Of a stretch of DNA of 64,000 bases, positions 37,326 to 46,226 are shown in pieces. Made by a program: the position numbers and the translations under genes. Under the pieces are notes generated by a model, which was not told the origin of the DNA, made no database searches, and was given only the letters and a program-made list of their open reading frames with translations. The stretch comes from Deltaproteobacteria bacterium (GTDB lineage: Bacteria; UBA10199; JACPAL01). The first letter of the stretch is position 1; every line of letters begins with the position of its first letter. Location: the NCBI GenBank assembly GCA_016180845.1, contig JACPAK010000008.1, positions 30,615-94,614 of the forward strand, given 5' to 3'.

Positions 37326-39879
37326 AACAAAAATCGGGGCGTTCATCGTCGCCATCCTGATCCTCGGCTGGCTGCTTTATCCACGAGAACTCTTCCTCGC
37401 CTTTATTTATGAGGGATTCACAGAACTCAAACAGGCCGAAGAGTTTTATTTAACCACACTGGAGAAAAGGACTCACAACAAATTTGCGAGCCTCAGATTG
37501 GCCCAGCTTTACGAGAGGATGGGTGAGCCGGAAAAGGCAACACCGATTCTAAAAGATTTGCAGCGGTACCGAGCAAAGGATTGGGAGACAGCGGAAGTTT
37601 ATTTGTCCCATTTGGAGCGAACTCACAATGAAGAGGCTCTCTACGAGGAACGATTGAGAATCGCCAATCAGTTCCAAAAAGATGCTCGTTTCCCAAAAAG
37701 AAAAGTGCAAGAGCTCCTCGACGCTGCCTACGCCCAGGCCCGGTGGCACCAAAGGTCAAAAGAGTCGCTTGAGATTCTCTCGAATTTAATCTCCTACAGC
37801 CCACAACCGAAACCGTATCAACTTGAACAGCAAGATCTGGACCGCGCCCTGAAAAGATCGGAGGAGGTGATCGCCACTCTCCAAGAAAAAATCCAAAATA
37901 ATCCCGATGACAAGGCGAGCCTTGAGGAATTGATCCGTGTTTATCGAGTGATTGGTCATCATCAACAGGCAGAGGTCTTGATCCAGTCTGGACTGGCAAG
38001 ATTCCCAAAAGATCTCGAGCTCCTGAAAATCGATGCCGATCTCAAGAAAGAGCGCGGACGCCACTCGGAGGCCCTCCCCCTCTATCGTGAAATCGTTGGC
38101 CTCCTCGAGGTCAAACTCGAAAAAAAGCCGGGCGATTTCGTGACAGAGAAGGAACTTATTTACCTCTACCTTTACGAACTCGAGGACGATTCTAAGCTTC
38201 ATCTGTTTGAGAAATATGTCGAGTCATCGCATGATGAAACGATTGCTATCGATGTCGCCCTTCTTCTCGAAAAGAAGAATCATCCCAACGAGGCGCTGCA
38301 ATGGCTGCGGAGGATGAATCAACTCTTTCCGGATAGCGATCGGATCGCCCTCAAGATCGCTTATCTCGAATCCGTCCTCGGAAATCCTGAGAAAGCGAAG
38401 GAGATCTACGAAAAACTTGCGGAGACCCATAAGAATGACCCGAAAATCCTCTCGATAATTGGAAAGGAGCTCTTTTTTCTCGGCGAGACCAAAAAATCCA
38501 AAGAGATCTTGCAGCGGGCAATTCATCTGAAACCTTCTGACTTCGAGTCCTGGTTTTGGTTCGGAGAGATCCAACATTCCGAAGGGGAGAAAAAAGGGGC
38601 GAGGGGGTCCTATCAGAAGGTTCTCGATCTGACACGAGTTCACAAAACCCCTTTGGAACAAAAAAGAATCATGCTGAAGTCGGCAGCGAGACTCTCTTTT
38701 GATGACAAAATAAAGGCAAGGTATCGCCAACTGATCAGAGAACACCCAGATTCCAGCGCGCTCGTAACCGATTTTCTAGAACTCTTAATTGAAAATCGCC
38801 AGTGGGAAGAGGCGATACCGATTCTCGAGGAATTCAAAAAAAGAAAACCGAAAAACTGGGCCTCCCGTCGCGATCTCGCGAATGCCTACGTCGAATCGAG
38901 ACGGTGGGTATTAGGCATCTATGAGTATGAGGAGATTTCACAGGCAACAAACGCCGCTGACATCTCCTTGCGCCTCAAGGAACTCCACGAAAAATACGAC
39001 ACGCGAGTCGGTCCGACCTTTCAATGGCTCGACCTTGGAACGGACGACCTTATCGAATGGGGACTTGAGGCGAATGATTATCTCGACCCGGAATGGGAAT
39101 TAAAGATCCAGGCAACTGCCGGTCGCTATCGATCTCCCGGCCTCAACTTCTCCGGTGTCGCCGAGCATGGACGGCTCTCACTCACAAACACTCATTTCAA
39201 AAACACGGAAATTACAGTCGGGAGTGGTTACGGTTTTAGTACCGCTCGAAAAACAGGCTCTCCGCTGGTGGAATTTGCCTATCAGTTTTCGCCTCAATTT
39301 CACCTAAAAACCGGATTTGAAATACGAGCCCTCCGGACCGATATCCCACAGGCGGTCCGTGCCGGTTCGATCCAGGATCGTGCCTTTTTTCAATATGATC
39401 TCACCCTCTGGAACCGACTGCTCTTTCTCTCAACCTACCGTTACAGCCGAAACGTCCTGCCATCCGGTTCCAGAAGTCATGAACAACTCGTCGAGCCGTC
39501 GCTCTCCTGGATCGTTTCCCACAGGCCTTACCTCTCGATCGGTTATCTCTTCAGTTTCGTTCATCTGACCGACGAGGGGGGGTATCTGAATACCGTTTCT
39601 CTGCTCCCAAAAATTCATGCGCACTATTTGACGACCTCTCTGGATTATCCTGTCCATCAAGACCTCTCCCTCGAATGGGGATTTTTTATTGGCGAAGATA
39701 CCGCCCGCAACCTTCATATCTGGCAGGCGGATCTTTTTGGGACACGAGCGGGATTTAAATGGGCGCCGCTTTCCTGGTTGGACGTACACTCCTCCTACGA
39801 ATTCGGCCGCGAGTCGCTCCCCGGCCTGCCCGGAGAGGGGCATCGTGTCCGGACATCAATCTCCGGGCATTGGTTTTAG
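37312..39879 (+). CDS. pelB: PelB-like TPR and outer-membrane barrel protein
   Basis: An 855-residue protein with an N-terminal hydrophobic anchor (about residues 8-27). A long array of tetratricopeptide-like helices covers about 38-590, for example YERMGEPEKATPILKDL and YRQLIREHPDSSALVTDFL. The C-terminal third has alternating amphipathic strands ending in GHWF, typical of an outer-membrane barrel. This is the architecture of PelB, which binds PelA through its TPRs and forms the export pore. At 855 residues it is shorter than Pseudomonas PelB. It overlaps pelA. The second half of the Pel genes begins at 44.5 kb. Confidence 0.8.
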   Translation: MYLSKTKIGAFIVAILILGWLLYPRELFLAFIYEGFTELKQAEEFYLTTLEKRTHNKFASLRLAQLYERMGEPEKATPILKDLQRYRAKDWETAEVYLSHLERTHNEEALYEERLRIANQFQKDARFPKRKVQELLDAAYAQARWHQRSKESLEILSNLISYSPQPKPYQLEQQDLDRALKRSEEVIATLQEKIQNNPDDKASLEELIRVYRVIGHHQQAEVLIQSGLARFPKDLELLKIDADLKKERGRHSEALPLYREIVGLLEVKLEKKPGDFVTEKELIYLYLYELEDDSKLHLFEKYVESSHDETIAIDVALLLEKKNHPNEALQWLRRMNQLFPDSDRIALKIAYLESVLGNPEKAKEIYEKLAETHKNDPKILSIIGKELFFLGETKKSKEILQRAIHLKPSDFESWFWFGEIQHSEGEKKGARGSYQKVLDLTRVHKTPLEQKRIMLKSAARLSFDDKIKARYRQLIREHPDSSALVTDFLELLIENRQWEEAIPILEEFKKRKPKNWASRRDLANAYVESRRWVLGIYEYEEISQATNAADISLRLKELHEKYDTRVGPTFQWLDLGTDDLIEWGLEANDYLDPEWELKIQATAGRYRSPGLNFSGVAEHGRLSLTNTHFKNTEITVGSGYGFSTARKTGSPLVEFAYQFSPQFHLKTGFEIRALRTDIPQAVRAGSIQDRAFFQYDLTLWNRLLFLSTYRYSRNVLPSGSRSHEQLVEPSLSWIVSHRPYLSIGYLFSFVHLTDEGGYLNTVSLLPKIHAHYLTTSLDYPVHQDLSLEWGFFIGEDTARNLHIWQADLFGTRAGFKWAPLSWLDVHSSYEFGRESLPGLPGEGHRVRTSISGHWF

Positions 39880-39893
39880 TCCGAAATTCGAAC
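39880..39893. repeat. 14-bp direct repeat, left copy
   Basis: TCCGAAATTCGAAC begins at the base after the pelB stop codon. The same 14 bases occur at 40855-40868, just after the ORF6N gene. The two copies bound about 960 bp of debris plus that gene. A third, partial copy (GAATTCGAAC) is at 40243-40252. Confidence 0.75.
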
Positions 39894-39899
39894 GGACTG

Positions 39900-39941
39900 T
39901 CCGATTTCATGATCCAGCTGACCAAGGAGGAAAAGGAAAGA
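39900..39941 (+). pseudogene. Fragment of an ORF6N-domain gene
   Basis: The reading frame gives SDFMIQLTKEEKER, which matches the conserved QDFMFQLSKEELLE of the intact ORF6N gene 600 bp downstream. DNA identity over about 33 bases is high. Nothing upstream or downstream in this frame continues the domain. It is a small relic of a second ORF6N gene. Confidence 0.55.
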
Positions 39942-40221
39942 GGATCGATCAAATGTTTATGCCACCCCCACCCAAGCAAAAAATCTCACCAACCTCCCAC
40001 CGGCCTTGGTCATCACCGTCGAATACGACCCGATGCGAGATGAGGGGAGCATTTATGCTCAGAGGTTAAAGGAGGCAGGGGTACAAACAACTCATCGATT
40101 TTATCCCGGACTCATTCATGGTTTTTTTGATCTGTACACGATCGTTGATAAAGCAAACGAGGCGTGTCGGGAGATCATTGGAATAGCAAAGAAGCTACTC
40201 GGAGGCGGTCACAGTCCGTGA
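39922..40221 (+). pseudogene. C-terminal remnant of an alpha/beta hydrolase
   Basis: The open frame ending at 40221 encodes NLPPALVITVEYDPMRDEG and then FYPGLIHGFFDL. These are the segments of HSL-type alpha/beta hydrolases that carry the catalytic Asp and His. The nucleophile Ser domain, normally about 200 residues upstream, is missing, and there is no start codon in a suitable place. The fragment is therefore broken. It probably arrived with, or was truncated by, the neighbouring ORF6N/repeat block. Confidence 0.75.
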
Positions 40222-40230
40222 CCGCCTCTT
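40202..40230 (+). terminator. Strong hairpin at end of the hydrolase remnant
   Basis: GAGGCGGTCAC and its exact complement form an 11-bp stem with a 5-nt loop (AGTCC), followed by TT-C-C-TT. It includes the stop codon of the hydrolase fragment. It would serve as an intrinsic terminator for the fragment and for read-through from pelB. Confidence 0.65.
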
Positions 40231-40257
40231 CCTTGGAGTCTGGAATTCGAACTGAGC

Positions 40258-40272
40258 GTCCGATTTTCGGAC
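40258..40272. repeat. Short palindrome of the repeat family
   Basis: GTCCGATTTTCGGAC is a perfect palindrome with 6-bp arms and a 3-nt centre, 5 nt after the partial repeat GAATTCGAAC. GTCCGATTT also follows the left 14-bp repeat (39899-39907), and GTCCGATTTT occurs at 30362-30371 upstream of sucC. This suggests a dispersed composite element. Confidence 0.5.
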
Positions 40273-40347
40273 GGTTCATCACGATCAAAAAGCCTATTGT
40301 TTAATAAAACCTGTTTTTAGGGTTGGCGTCCTTCTTGCTTATTCCGA

Positions 40348-40851
40348 ATGACGATGAGCTTTTTGCCTTCTACAGAGCATGTCGAAAAAAGGATCCTTTT
40401 GATTCGTGCTCAGAAGGTCATGCTGGATGCCGATCTTGCCCCTGTTTATGGGGTTACTACCAAAAGGCTCAGGGAACAAGTCAGACGCAATCTAGCCAGA
40501 TTCCCTCAGGATTTCATGTTCCAGCTAAGCAAGGAAGAGCTTCTTGAGCTCGCCGCAAATTGCGGCCACCTTTCCAAGCTGAAATTTTCGCGTTCACTCC
40601 CTTATGCCTTTACCGAACATGGAACGATCATGCTAGCCAGCGTCCTAAACAGTAAAATCGCTGTTCAAGCTAGTGTTCAGGTTGTTCGAGCCTTCGTCCG
40701 TCTACGTGAGATCCTTTCAACCCACAAAGACTTGGCCAGGAAACTGGAAGAGCTCGAGAAGAAATACGACTCCCAATTCAGAGTCGTTTTTGATGCGATC
40801 CGGCAGCTCATGTCCCCACCTCCGACTCGATCAAAGCGAATCGGGTTTTGA
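40348..40851 (+). CDS. ORF6N-domain protein
   Basis: A 167-residue protein with the phage-type ORF6N DNA-binding domain: ILLIRAQKVMLDADLAPVYG, RNLARFPQDFMFQLSKEELL, then AFTEHGTIMLASVL and a C-terminal coiled helix. Stand-alone ORF6N genes are scattered through bacterial chromosomes and are often linked to mobile DNA, with no settled function. This one is intact. It sits between two 14-bp direct repeats inside the Pel locus, next to relics of a related gene and of a hydrolase. Confidence 0.85.
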   Translation: MTMSFLPSTEHVEKRILLIRAQKVMLDADLAPVYGVTTKRLREQVRRNLARFPQDFMFQLSKEELLELAANCGHLSKLKFSRSLPYAFTEHGTIMLASVLNSKIAVQASVQVVRAFVRLREILSTHKDLARKLEELEKKYDSQFRVVFDAIRQLMSPPPTRSKRIGF

Positions 40852-40854
40852 GGT

Positions 40855-40868
40855 TCCGAAATTCGAAC
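40855..40868. repeat. 14-bp direct repeat, right copy
   Basis: TCCGAAATTCGAAC, identical to 39880-39893, lies 3 nt past the stop codon of the ORF6N gene and 5 nt before the stop codon of the converging outer-membrane gene. Confidence 0.75.
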
Positions 40869-40873
40869 TGGAT

Positions 40874-41650
40874 CTAAAACGCCACCTCGCCAAAGCTAAT
40901 CGCGACCTGACTCCTCCAGGAAAAGTCCGGGTCGTCACTCGCAAGACCGATCGGAAACGAGGTCTTGAACTCGACCCCATGGCGGACAGCGATCAAGAAT
41001 CCGGGGGCGACCAAAAGGTGATCGTGTCTTTCTGAGTGAGTGCCCTGATGAAATTCAGGGAGATAACTGACCTCCTCCGTGAGATAGAAGGTCTCCTCAT
41101 AGAGGCGTGTCACAAGCGCCTGACGCGCAATGAGCTCATGGGACCTCTCCCCTTGTCCATTCTTGGTCGATATTTCGTACCCAACATTACCCAGCAGATG
41201 AAACCGATCATGAAACCATCGACCGATGTTGAGATTAGGACCGCCTGCTGTCACCCCTTCTCCAAGTCCCCTCGCCTCTGAACCGGTCGGAATCTTCGCC
41301 TCCAGTCCTGTCGAGAAGTTGAGAAAAGAATCCTCCTCGTGAAGCCACTGATACCGAACCCCAATCTCGGTATCGCCAATACCACCCGATGCTGCCCCGG
41401 GACCATCTTGATACGGAAACTCGACCTCCAGTTGAAGATCTTGAATAAAAGAGAATTCAATCCCGACCGGGACAACAGTCGAAGCGGTCGTGCGATCATC
41501 AAACCCCAAAAAACCAAAACCGACTTCAGTAACCAAACGACCTTTTTCAAGGACATTCGGGAGCTCTGTCCCGATCGGCTCGAGTCGATGGGCATGGATC
41601 AGAGATGGAAAAAGAACGAAAGCTAAAAAAAACAAAAGAAGTTTCTTCAT
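40874..41650 (-). CDS. Predicted outer-membrane beta-barrel protein
   Basis: A 258-residue protein with a signal peptide (KKLLLFFLAFVLFPSLIHA) and a mature part made of alternating strands: TEVGFGFLGFDD, LQLEVEFPYQDG and GDTEIGVRYQWLH among them. A final strand ends in VAF. This resembles small outer-membrane transporter or MetA-pathway-type barrels. Several His residues lie in a loop (GTHSERHDHLL), which could bind metal. It is the last gene of a minus-strand metal-uptake operon, its ATG overlapping the permease stop. A role in passing metal through the outer membrane is inferred from this context. Confidence 0.65.
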   Translation of the reverse strand: MKKLLLFFLAFVLFPSLIHAHRLEPIGTELPNVLEKGRLVTEVGFGFLGFDDRTTASTVVPVGIEFSFIQDLQLEVEFPYQDGPGAASGGIGDTEIGVRYQWLHEEDSFLNFSTGLEAKIPTGSEARGLGEGVTAGGPNLNIGRWFHDRFHLLGNVGYEISTKNGQGERSHELIARQALVTRLYEETFYLTEEVSYLPEFHQGTHSERHDHLLVAPGFLIAVRHGVEFKTSFPIGLASDDPDFSWRSQVAISFGEVAF

Positions 41651-42453
41651 GTTCGGAGGCGTCTTACGACGAAAGAGACAATCATGGCAACCCCAAATCC
41701 GGCAACAATGATCGGCCCTGTCGGCAGGTCACAAAAATAAGAGACGGCGATCCCCCCAACGCTTGTCATGAGGCCAATCAGCCAGCCAAGCAGGATACGT
41801 CCTTTCAGAGATTCGAAAAAAAGCATGCTGCAAAGGGCCGGAACGATCAGAAAGGAAAAAACGAGGAGTATCCCTCCGATCTGGACAGAACTTGTGATGA
41901 CCAATCCAAAAGAAAGGTAGAAGAGGAGATCCCAGAACCAGAGTTTCATCCCCCTCCGTTCCGCCTCGACCGGATTCGTCGAGACCAGCAGAAAGCGATC
42001 TCGGAAGAGATAATGCGCCAGCCCGAGCAGGGCATAGATCATTGCGGTCTTGATAATCTGCGACCAACCGACCCAGAGGATATTCCCCGAAAGCATGTAT
42101 TTGAGATGTTCCGATCCATGCGGGATCTTGTCAGCGATGAGGATGACAAGCGCCGAACTGACAGCGAAAGAGACACCAATGATCGCCTCTTGAGGGATCT
42201 TTTTCTCGCGAAAATAGGCAAAGAAGAGCGCCCCCAAAAAGGTAAACCCGAGGGCAAAAAAATAGGCGGACTGGCTTTCCGGTTCCAAACCGAACAGAAA
42301 CGCCATCGTCATACCGAGCGCAGCAATCTGGGCTAATGCGATATCAATAAAAATAACGCCGCGACTGATCACATGGATCCCGAGATAGGTATGAATACCG
42401 GTCAAAACGAGGCAGGCGGCAAAAGCGGGGAAAAGAAACAGGAGTGCGTTCAC
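41647..42453 (-). CDS. Metal ABC transporter permease (ZnuB/MntB type)
   Basis: A 268-residue integral membrane protein with about eight helices. It starts MNALLFLFPAFAACLVLTGI and has YLGIHVISRGVIFIDIALAQ, the conserved ABC-3 permease loop, then a Gly-rich C-terminal helix pair. Members import Zn, Mn or Fe with a cluster A-I binding protein. It overlaps the binding-protein gene by 4 nt. No ATP-binding subunit is encoded in the operon, so the ATPase must be supplied from elsewhere. Confidence 0.88.
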   Translation of the reverse strand: MNALLFLFPAFAACLVLTGIHTYLGIHVISRGVIFIDIALAQIAALGMTMAFLFGLEPESQSAYFFALGFTFLGALFFAYFREKKIPQEAIIGVSFAVSSALVILIADKIPHGSEHLKYMLSGNILWVGWSQIIKTAMIYALLGLAHYLFRDRFLLVSTNPVEAERRGMKLWFWDLLFYLSFGLVITSSVQIGGILLVFSFLIVPALCSMLFFESLKGRILLGWLIGLMTSVGGIAVSYFCDLPTGPIIVAGFGVAMIVSFVVRRLRT

Positions 42454-43373
42454 AACGCCTCCTTGAATTTTTTCACGAGGAACTCAAAAAGATCTTCGTA
42501 AGATTTTGTCTCCAGGTCACCACCAACCGCAGTCGGAAGGATTAGAAATTTTGCGCCGGTTTTTTCTGAAAGTTCGCGAGCCGGCTTCGGGTCATAATAA
42601 TTTTCGGCGATAATGAGCGGGATCCTCTCCTTTTGAATCAGATCGATCAGGGACAGGATATGAGACGGCGTCGGAGGAATCCCCGGTTTCGGTTCGATCA
42701 ATCCGACAACCCTCAGACCGGCCCAATCAACGAAGTACGAGAAACTCTTATGGTGCGTGATCAAGGTTTTCCCACGAAGAGGGACCATCTCCCTCTCCCA
42801 TTCGGCGATCTGTTTGGAAAATGAGGACTCCCACCTCTTGAAATTTTCGGCATAAATAGCGGCATTCGTCGGATCAAGTTCGCTCAGTCTGTCAGCAATC
42901 GTCTTCGCAATAATCAAACCATTCCGAGGATTCATCCAGTAATGGGGATTCCCCTCCGGATGCACATCCCCCATGGAACGATCGATCTTGCCGGTAGGGA
43001 CCTCAAGGATCGGGACACCTGCTGCAGCGGTCAAGTGCCCCTTCTCCCCTCGCTGGATCTTCGGATTCCGTGATTGAACGAGGAGAACCGGCAACCAGCC
43101 AGACTCGAGATCGAGCCCAACCTCGATCAGAAGATCGGCACGATTCAGAAGCACGACATAACTCGGCTTCGGTTCGAGATAATGGGGATCCTGATCGCCG
43201 CGCACAATCGATGTCACCTCGACTAAATTCCCACCGACATTTCGAGAGAGTGCTGCCAGATCAGGAGTCGTCGTGATAACCTTCAATTGTGCCAAACCGA
43301 CAGATGGCAGTGAAATAAGAGAAACAATAAATAAAAAATAAAAGGATGAAGGATTAAAAAACATGCGCGCCAT
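42450..43373 (-). CDS. Metal-binding protein of ABC transporter (ZnuA-like)
   Basis: A 307-residue periplasmic solute-binding protein of cluster A-I. After a signal peptide come VITTTPDLAALSRNVGG, GDQDPHYLEPKPSYV, GNPHYWMNPRNG and LITHHKSFSYF. These supply the His residues that form the metal site, and a C-terminal Glu or Asp would complete it. The long His-rich loop typical of ZnuA is absent, so the metal (Zn, Mn or Fe) is open. It overlaps the upstream porin gene by 20 bp. An ATG three codons in (43364) is an alternative start. Confidence 0.88.
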   Translation of the reverse strand: MARMFFNPSSFYFLFIVSLISLPSVGLAQLKVITTTPDLAALSRNVGGNLVEVTSIVRGDQDPHYLEPKPSYVVLLNRADLLIEVGLDLESGWLPVLLVQSRNPKIQRGEKGHLTAAAGVPILEVPTGKIDRSMGDVHPEGNPHYWMNPRNGLIIAKTIADRLSELDPTNAAIYAENFKRWESSFSKQIAEWEREMVPLRGKTLITHHKSFSYFVDWAGLRVVGLIEPKPGIPPTPSHILSLIDLIQKERIPLIIAENYYDPKPARELSEKTGAKFLILPTAVGGDLETKSYEDLFEFLVKKFKEAL

Positions 43374-44430
43374 GGGGACCTATATTAAATTGAAGCTGTA
43401 AAAACGCCTCGTGTTGATAGCCTCCTCCATCAGGACGAATCAGATTGTATTGGCTGCGAACCCTGAAAAATTCGGTAGGAAGAAAGGTCAGAACAGCACT
43501 ACCGCTATTTTCCCTAAAACCTTCGTCCGGAAGACCGACCCGCTCATAGCGAAGACCTGTCTCCCAACGCCGTGCAAACTGGTAGAGAAGCTCGGAATAA
43601 GCCCCTCCCTCCACCTGGATTGCGGTCAGACCTTCGAGTCGCCGGATAAAATATTCGGTCTGCCATTTGAGCCCTTTTTCGAGAGATGGTTTCCATCGAA
43701 AATAAATGTCGGTCCCATAAATCTGGGTGCTATTTCCTGCCGCGGTATTGTTGAATCCAAAGATCCCTGAAAGACCATTCTGAAAGGTCAGATCTGGAGT
43801 CAAATCAACGGCATTCTTCCAATGTCCCAGATAGGCAAAATCTTCCTTTCGCGAACCGTCGAAATTGCCGGCATTCTCTCCCTGAAGAAATTCGAAGGAA
43901 AGTTCCGAAAACCACGGGGTGGGAAAAAGTACGGACGCCTCTCCCCCTAATTCTGAAAACCCTTCTGGACCGAAGAAAAACCGGTTGTTCCGTGATTGAT
44001 CGACAAAGTTAAGCTGCTCAGTGTGCTGGGTATTTTGCCTTCCAAAACGAACCAGCATCTTCCCCGCCCGCATCTGAAAATTTCCGGGAAGCGATAGGGT
44101 TGTGAGTGTTGCATCTTCAACCTCGACACTATCTTCTTTAAACAAGATAAAGACATCCCCGCGTACATAGGGATCGACGACAGACTGGAGCGCCAGTTCC
44201 AATCCCTGAAGGTTCAATCCGGTTCGCGATGGATTCTCTCCCTGATCGCCGACAGGTTCATTCTGGAAATAGGCGCCGGCAACAGAACCGATGAGGCTGA
44301 TATCCGGAAGAAGTTTTTGTCTTCCCTGACCGAAACCAGTTGATTCGTTCATCAAAAACAGAAACAGAAAAAAAAGACTGACACACAGATGTTTCGCGAA
44401 CCCCATGAAACTGCCATTAGCTCCTGTCAT
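43354..44430 (-). CDS. Outer-membrane porin-like protein
   Basis: A protein of about 358 residues with a signal sequence (HLCVSLFFLFLFLMNESTG) and a barrel of roughly sixteen strands. RAGKMLVRFGRQNTQHTEQL and FEFLQGENAGNFDG resemble phosphate-selective or OprO/P-like porins. It heads the metal-uptake operon, so it may admit the metal or a metal complex. The start is uncertain: ATG at 44430, or ATG at 44406 with an AGGAG 14 nt upstream. The frame also extends to 44493, but that would collide with the divergent receiver gene. Confidence 0.72.
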   Translation of the reverse strand: MTGANGSFMGFAKHLCVSLFFLFLFLMNESTGFGQGRQKLLPDISLIGSVAGAYFQNEPVGDQGENPSRTGLNLQGLELALQSVVDPYVRGDVFILFKEDSVEVEDATLTTLSLPGNFQMRAGKMLVRFGRQNTQHTEQLNFVDQSRNNRFFFGPEGFSELGGEASVLFPTPWFSELSFEFLQGENAGNFDGSRKEDFAYLGHWKNAVDLTPDLTFQNGLSGIFGFNNTAAGNSTQIYGTDIYFRWKPSLEKGLKWQTEYFIRRLEGLTAIQVEGGAYSELLYQFARRWETGLRYERVGLPDEGFRENSGSAVLTFLPTEFFRVRSQYNLIRPDGGGYQHEAFLQLQFNIGPHGAHVF

Positions 44431-44492
44431 GATCTCGGTCAATCTTTGATATTCTGTTGATCTTCCTGAACCTGTCGAATAGTCTAGAACCA

Positions 44493-44864
44493 ATGGGGAA
44501 AAAAGTTCTTCTCATTGATGACGAACAAGACTTGACCGAGCTCCTGAAAACCCTTCTGGAGTTTCATGACTTGGATGCGGATACCTGCAACGATTCCCGC
44601 CAGGTGGAACAGGCCTTTCTCTCTGCCCAATACAACCTTGTCGTCACGGATCTCATGATGCCCGAGATTGATGGTTTCCAGCTGATCCAGAAAATTCGGG
44701 AAAAAGAGAATTATCGCACCGTCCCGATCATTGCCCTCTCGGCGAAAACCTTAACGGACGAGGAAAGAAAATTTTTATTAAGAAACAATATCCATTTTTC
44801 GATCAAGCCGTTTGAACCCCAGGATTTGGTGGAACAGATTTCTCAACTGCTGCAATCCTCTTAA
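44493..44864 (+). CDS. Single-domain response regulator ahead of pelD
   Basis: A 123-residue CheY-like receiver with VLLIDDEQDL, the phospho-acceptor in VVTDLMMPEIDGF, ALSAKTL and SIKPFEP. It has no output domain. The ATG at 44493 is chosen over one twelve codons upstream because the domain begins there. It is followed 3 nt later by pelD. The first Pel half (pelA) is preceded by a receiver in just the same way, so both halves look like targets of phosphorelay control. Confidence 0.9.
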   Translation: MGKKVLLIDDEQDLTELLKTLLEFHDLDADTCNDSRQVEQAFLSAQYNLVVTDLMMPEIDGFQLIQKIREKENYRTVPIIALSAKTLTDEERKFLLRNNIHFSIKPFEPQDLVEQISQLLQSS

Positions 44865-44867
44865 ACG

Positions 44868-46226
44868 ATGAAGAGGTATTCTTATTTTTTTGAAATCCCG
44901 ATCTTTTACCTGATCCTTGTTCTGATTAACCTCGTCTTTTTCCCCCATCTGCCCGGCTATATTGATGTCGATCCCCATCCTTATTGGCTCGGCATCCTTC
45001 TTTTTGGTTTTCGCTACGGAATCAGTGCGAGCCTTTCGGTGGGCATCCTTTCGGCAATTCTTTATTGCGGCTTTGGTTTTTTTTACATCGAACGCTATCT
45101 CCTGGAGGATGACTCTTTTTACCTTCTTCCGGCCTGTTTTATCCTGCTCGGTCTTTTTATCGGAGTCGTCACCGATCAGTCCCGGAAATTGATCTCGAAA
45201 TTAGGGGGTGAAAAAGAGTCACTCCTCAAAACCATCATCTCGCTGAAGGAAGAAAATAAACTTCTTGAAGAGATCAACCAGCAGTTCGAGAAGAAGATCG
45301 TCACAAAGATGTCGACCCTCGTCACGCTTTATGAAGGGGCCAGACGGCTCGAGTCCCTGAAAAAAGACGAGCTCTATCATGCGATCCTCGATTTCATCTC
45401 CAAGACCCTCGACGTCGAAGAGATCTCCCTCTACCTGAAATCCCCCGAAGGATGGCGGCTTGAAAAGTCTCTGGGATGGAAGGAGTACCAAAAAAGACCT
45501 GCCCTTCTAAAACTAAATGAAGGGATCACAGGACTCGCCGGTTCAAAAAATCAGATCGTCACGATCCGTGACTTTGTCAGCGGCCAAAAGAAAGAAACAC
45601 CAACCCTTTTGGGTGACGCCCTCGCTGCCGGCCCCTTGAGGGAAGGAGAGCAGGGAGAGGTGATCGGTGTCATCAGTATCCAAAAAATGCCCCTCACCAG
45701 TTTTAACAGCGCCTCCATGAATCTCTTTTCGTTTCTGCTGAACTGGGCCTCGCGCGCGACCGGGCGGGCCCGCTTCATCCAGGAACTTCAGGAGAGCGAG
45801 ATCCTCGACCCTGAGCTTCAGATTTATTCTTATCGCTATTTCGAATCGAGACTCAAACAGGAGTTTGCGCGTTCGAAAACCTACGCACTCCCCTTGAGTG
45901 TTGGTCTTGTGCAGGCAAAAACGGAAACCTCTTTGACATCTTCCAAACGTCTTGCCCTCTGGACCGCGCTTTCGCAACTCCTGAAGGAATCGGTCCGTGA
46001 GATGGATGTCGTTTCGCATTTTGAAGGAACCGATATCCCTTTCGCGCTGATCCTCGTCACCGGAAGCCGCAAACAAACCGAGGAGATTCGCGAAAAGATC
46101 CTGAAGGGGTTTGATCGGCTTCAACTTCCCGTCACACTTCATCTGGGATTTTCCAGCTATCTCCCGGCGATGAACGAGATGAACGAACTGATCCAGAAGG
46201 CAAAAGAGGAGTTAGGTCATGTTTGA
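44868..46226 (+). CDS. pelD: PelD-like c-di-GMP receptor
   Basis: Inner-membrane c-di-GMP sensor that switches on Pel polymerisation. The 452-residue protein has four N-terminal membrane helices (within residues 8-100), a coiled segment, a GAF domain (about 150-300) and a C-terminal GGDEF-like domain. The cyclase signature is replaced by EGTDI (386-390), while REMD (377-380) keeps the RxxD inhibitory site five residues ahead of it. Loss of catalysis with a retained I-site is what defines PelD. It overlaps pelE by 8 bp. Confidence 0.88.
   Translation: MKRYSYFFEIPIFYLILVLINLVFFPHLPGYIDVDPHPYWLGILLFGFRYGISASLSVGILSAILYCGFGFFYIERYLLEDDSFYLLPACFILLGLFIGVVTDQSRKLISKLGGEKESLLKTIISLKEENKLLEEINQQFEKKIVTKMSTLVTLYEGARRLESLKKDELYHAILDFISKTLDVEEISLYLKSPEGWRLEKSLGWKEYQKRPALLKLNEGITGLAGSKNQIVTIRDFVSGQKKETPTLLGDALAAGPLREGEQGEVIGVISIQKMPLTSFNSASMNLFSFLLNWASRATGRARFIQELQESEILDPELQIYSYRYFESRLKQEFARSKTYALPLSVGLVQAKTETSLTSSKRLALWTALSQLLKESVREMDVVSHFEGTDIPFALILVTGSRKQTEEIREKILKGFDRLQLPVTLHLGFSSYLPAMNEMNELIQKAKEELGHV

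Noticed and set aside
40874..44493. Hidden ABC ATPase within the metal-uptake operon
   Set aside because: No Walker A, LSGGQ or Walker B pattern was seen in the translated products of the region.
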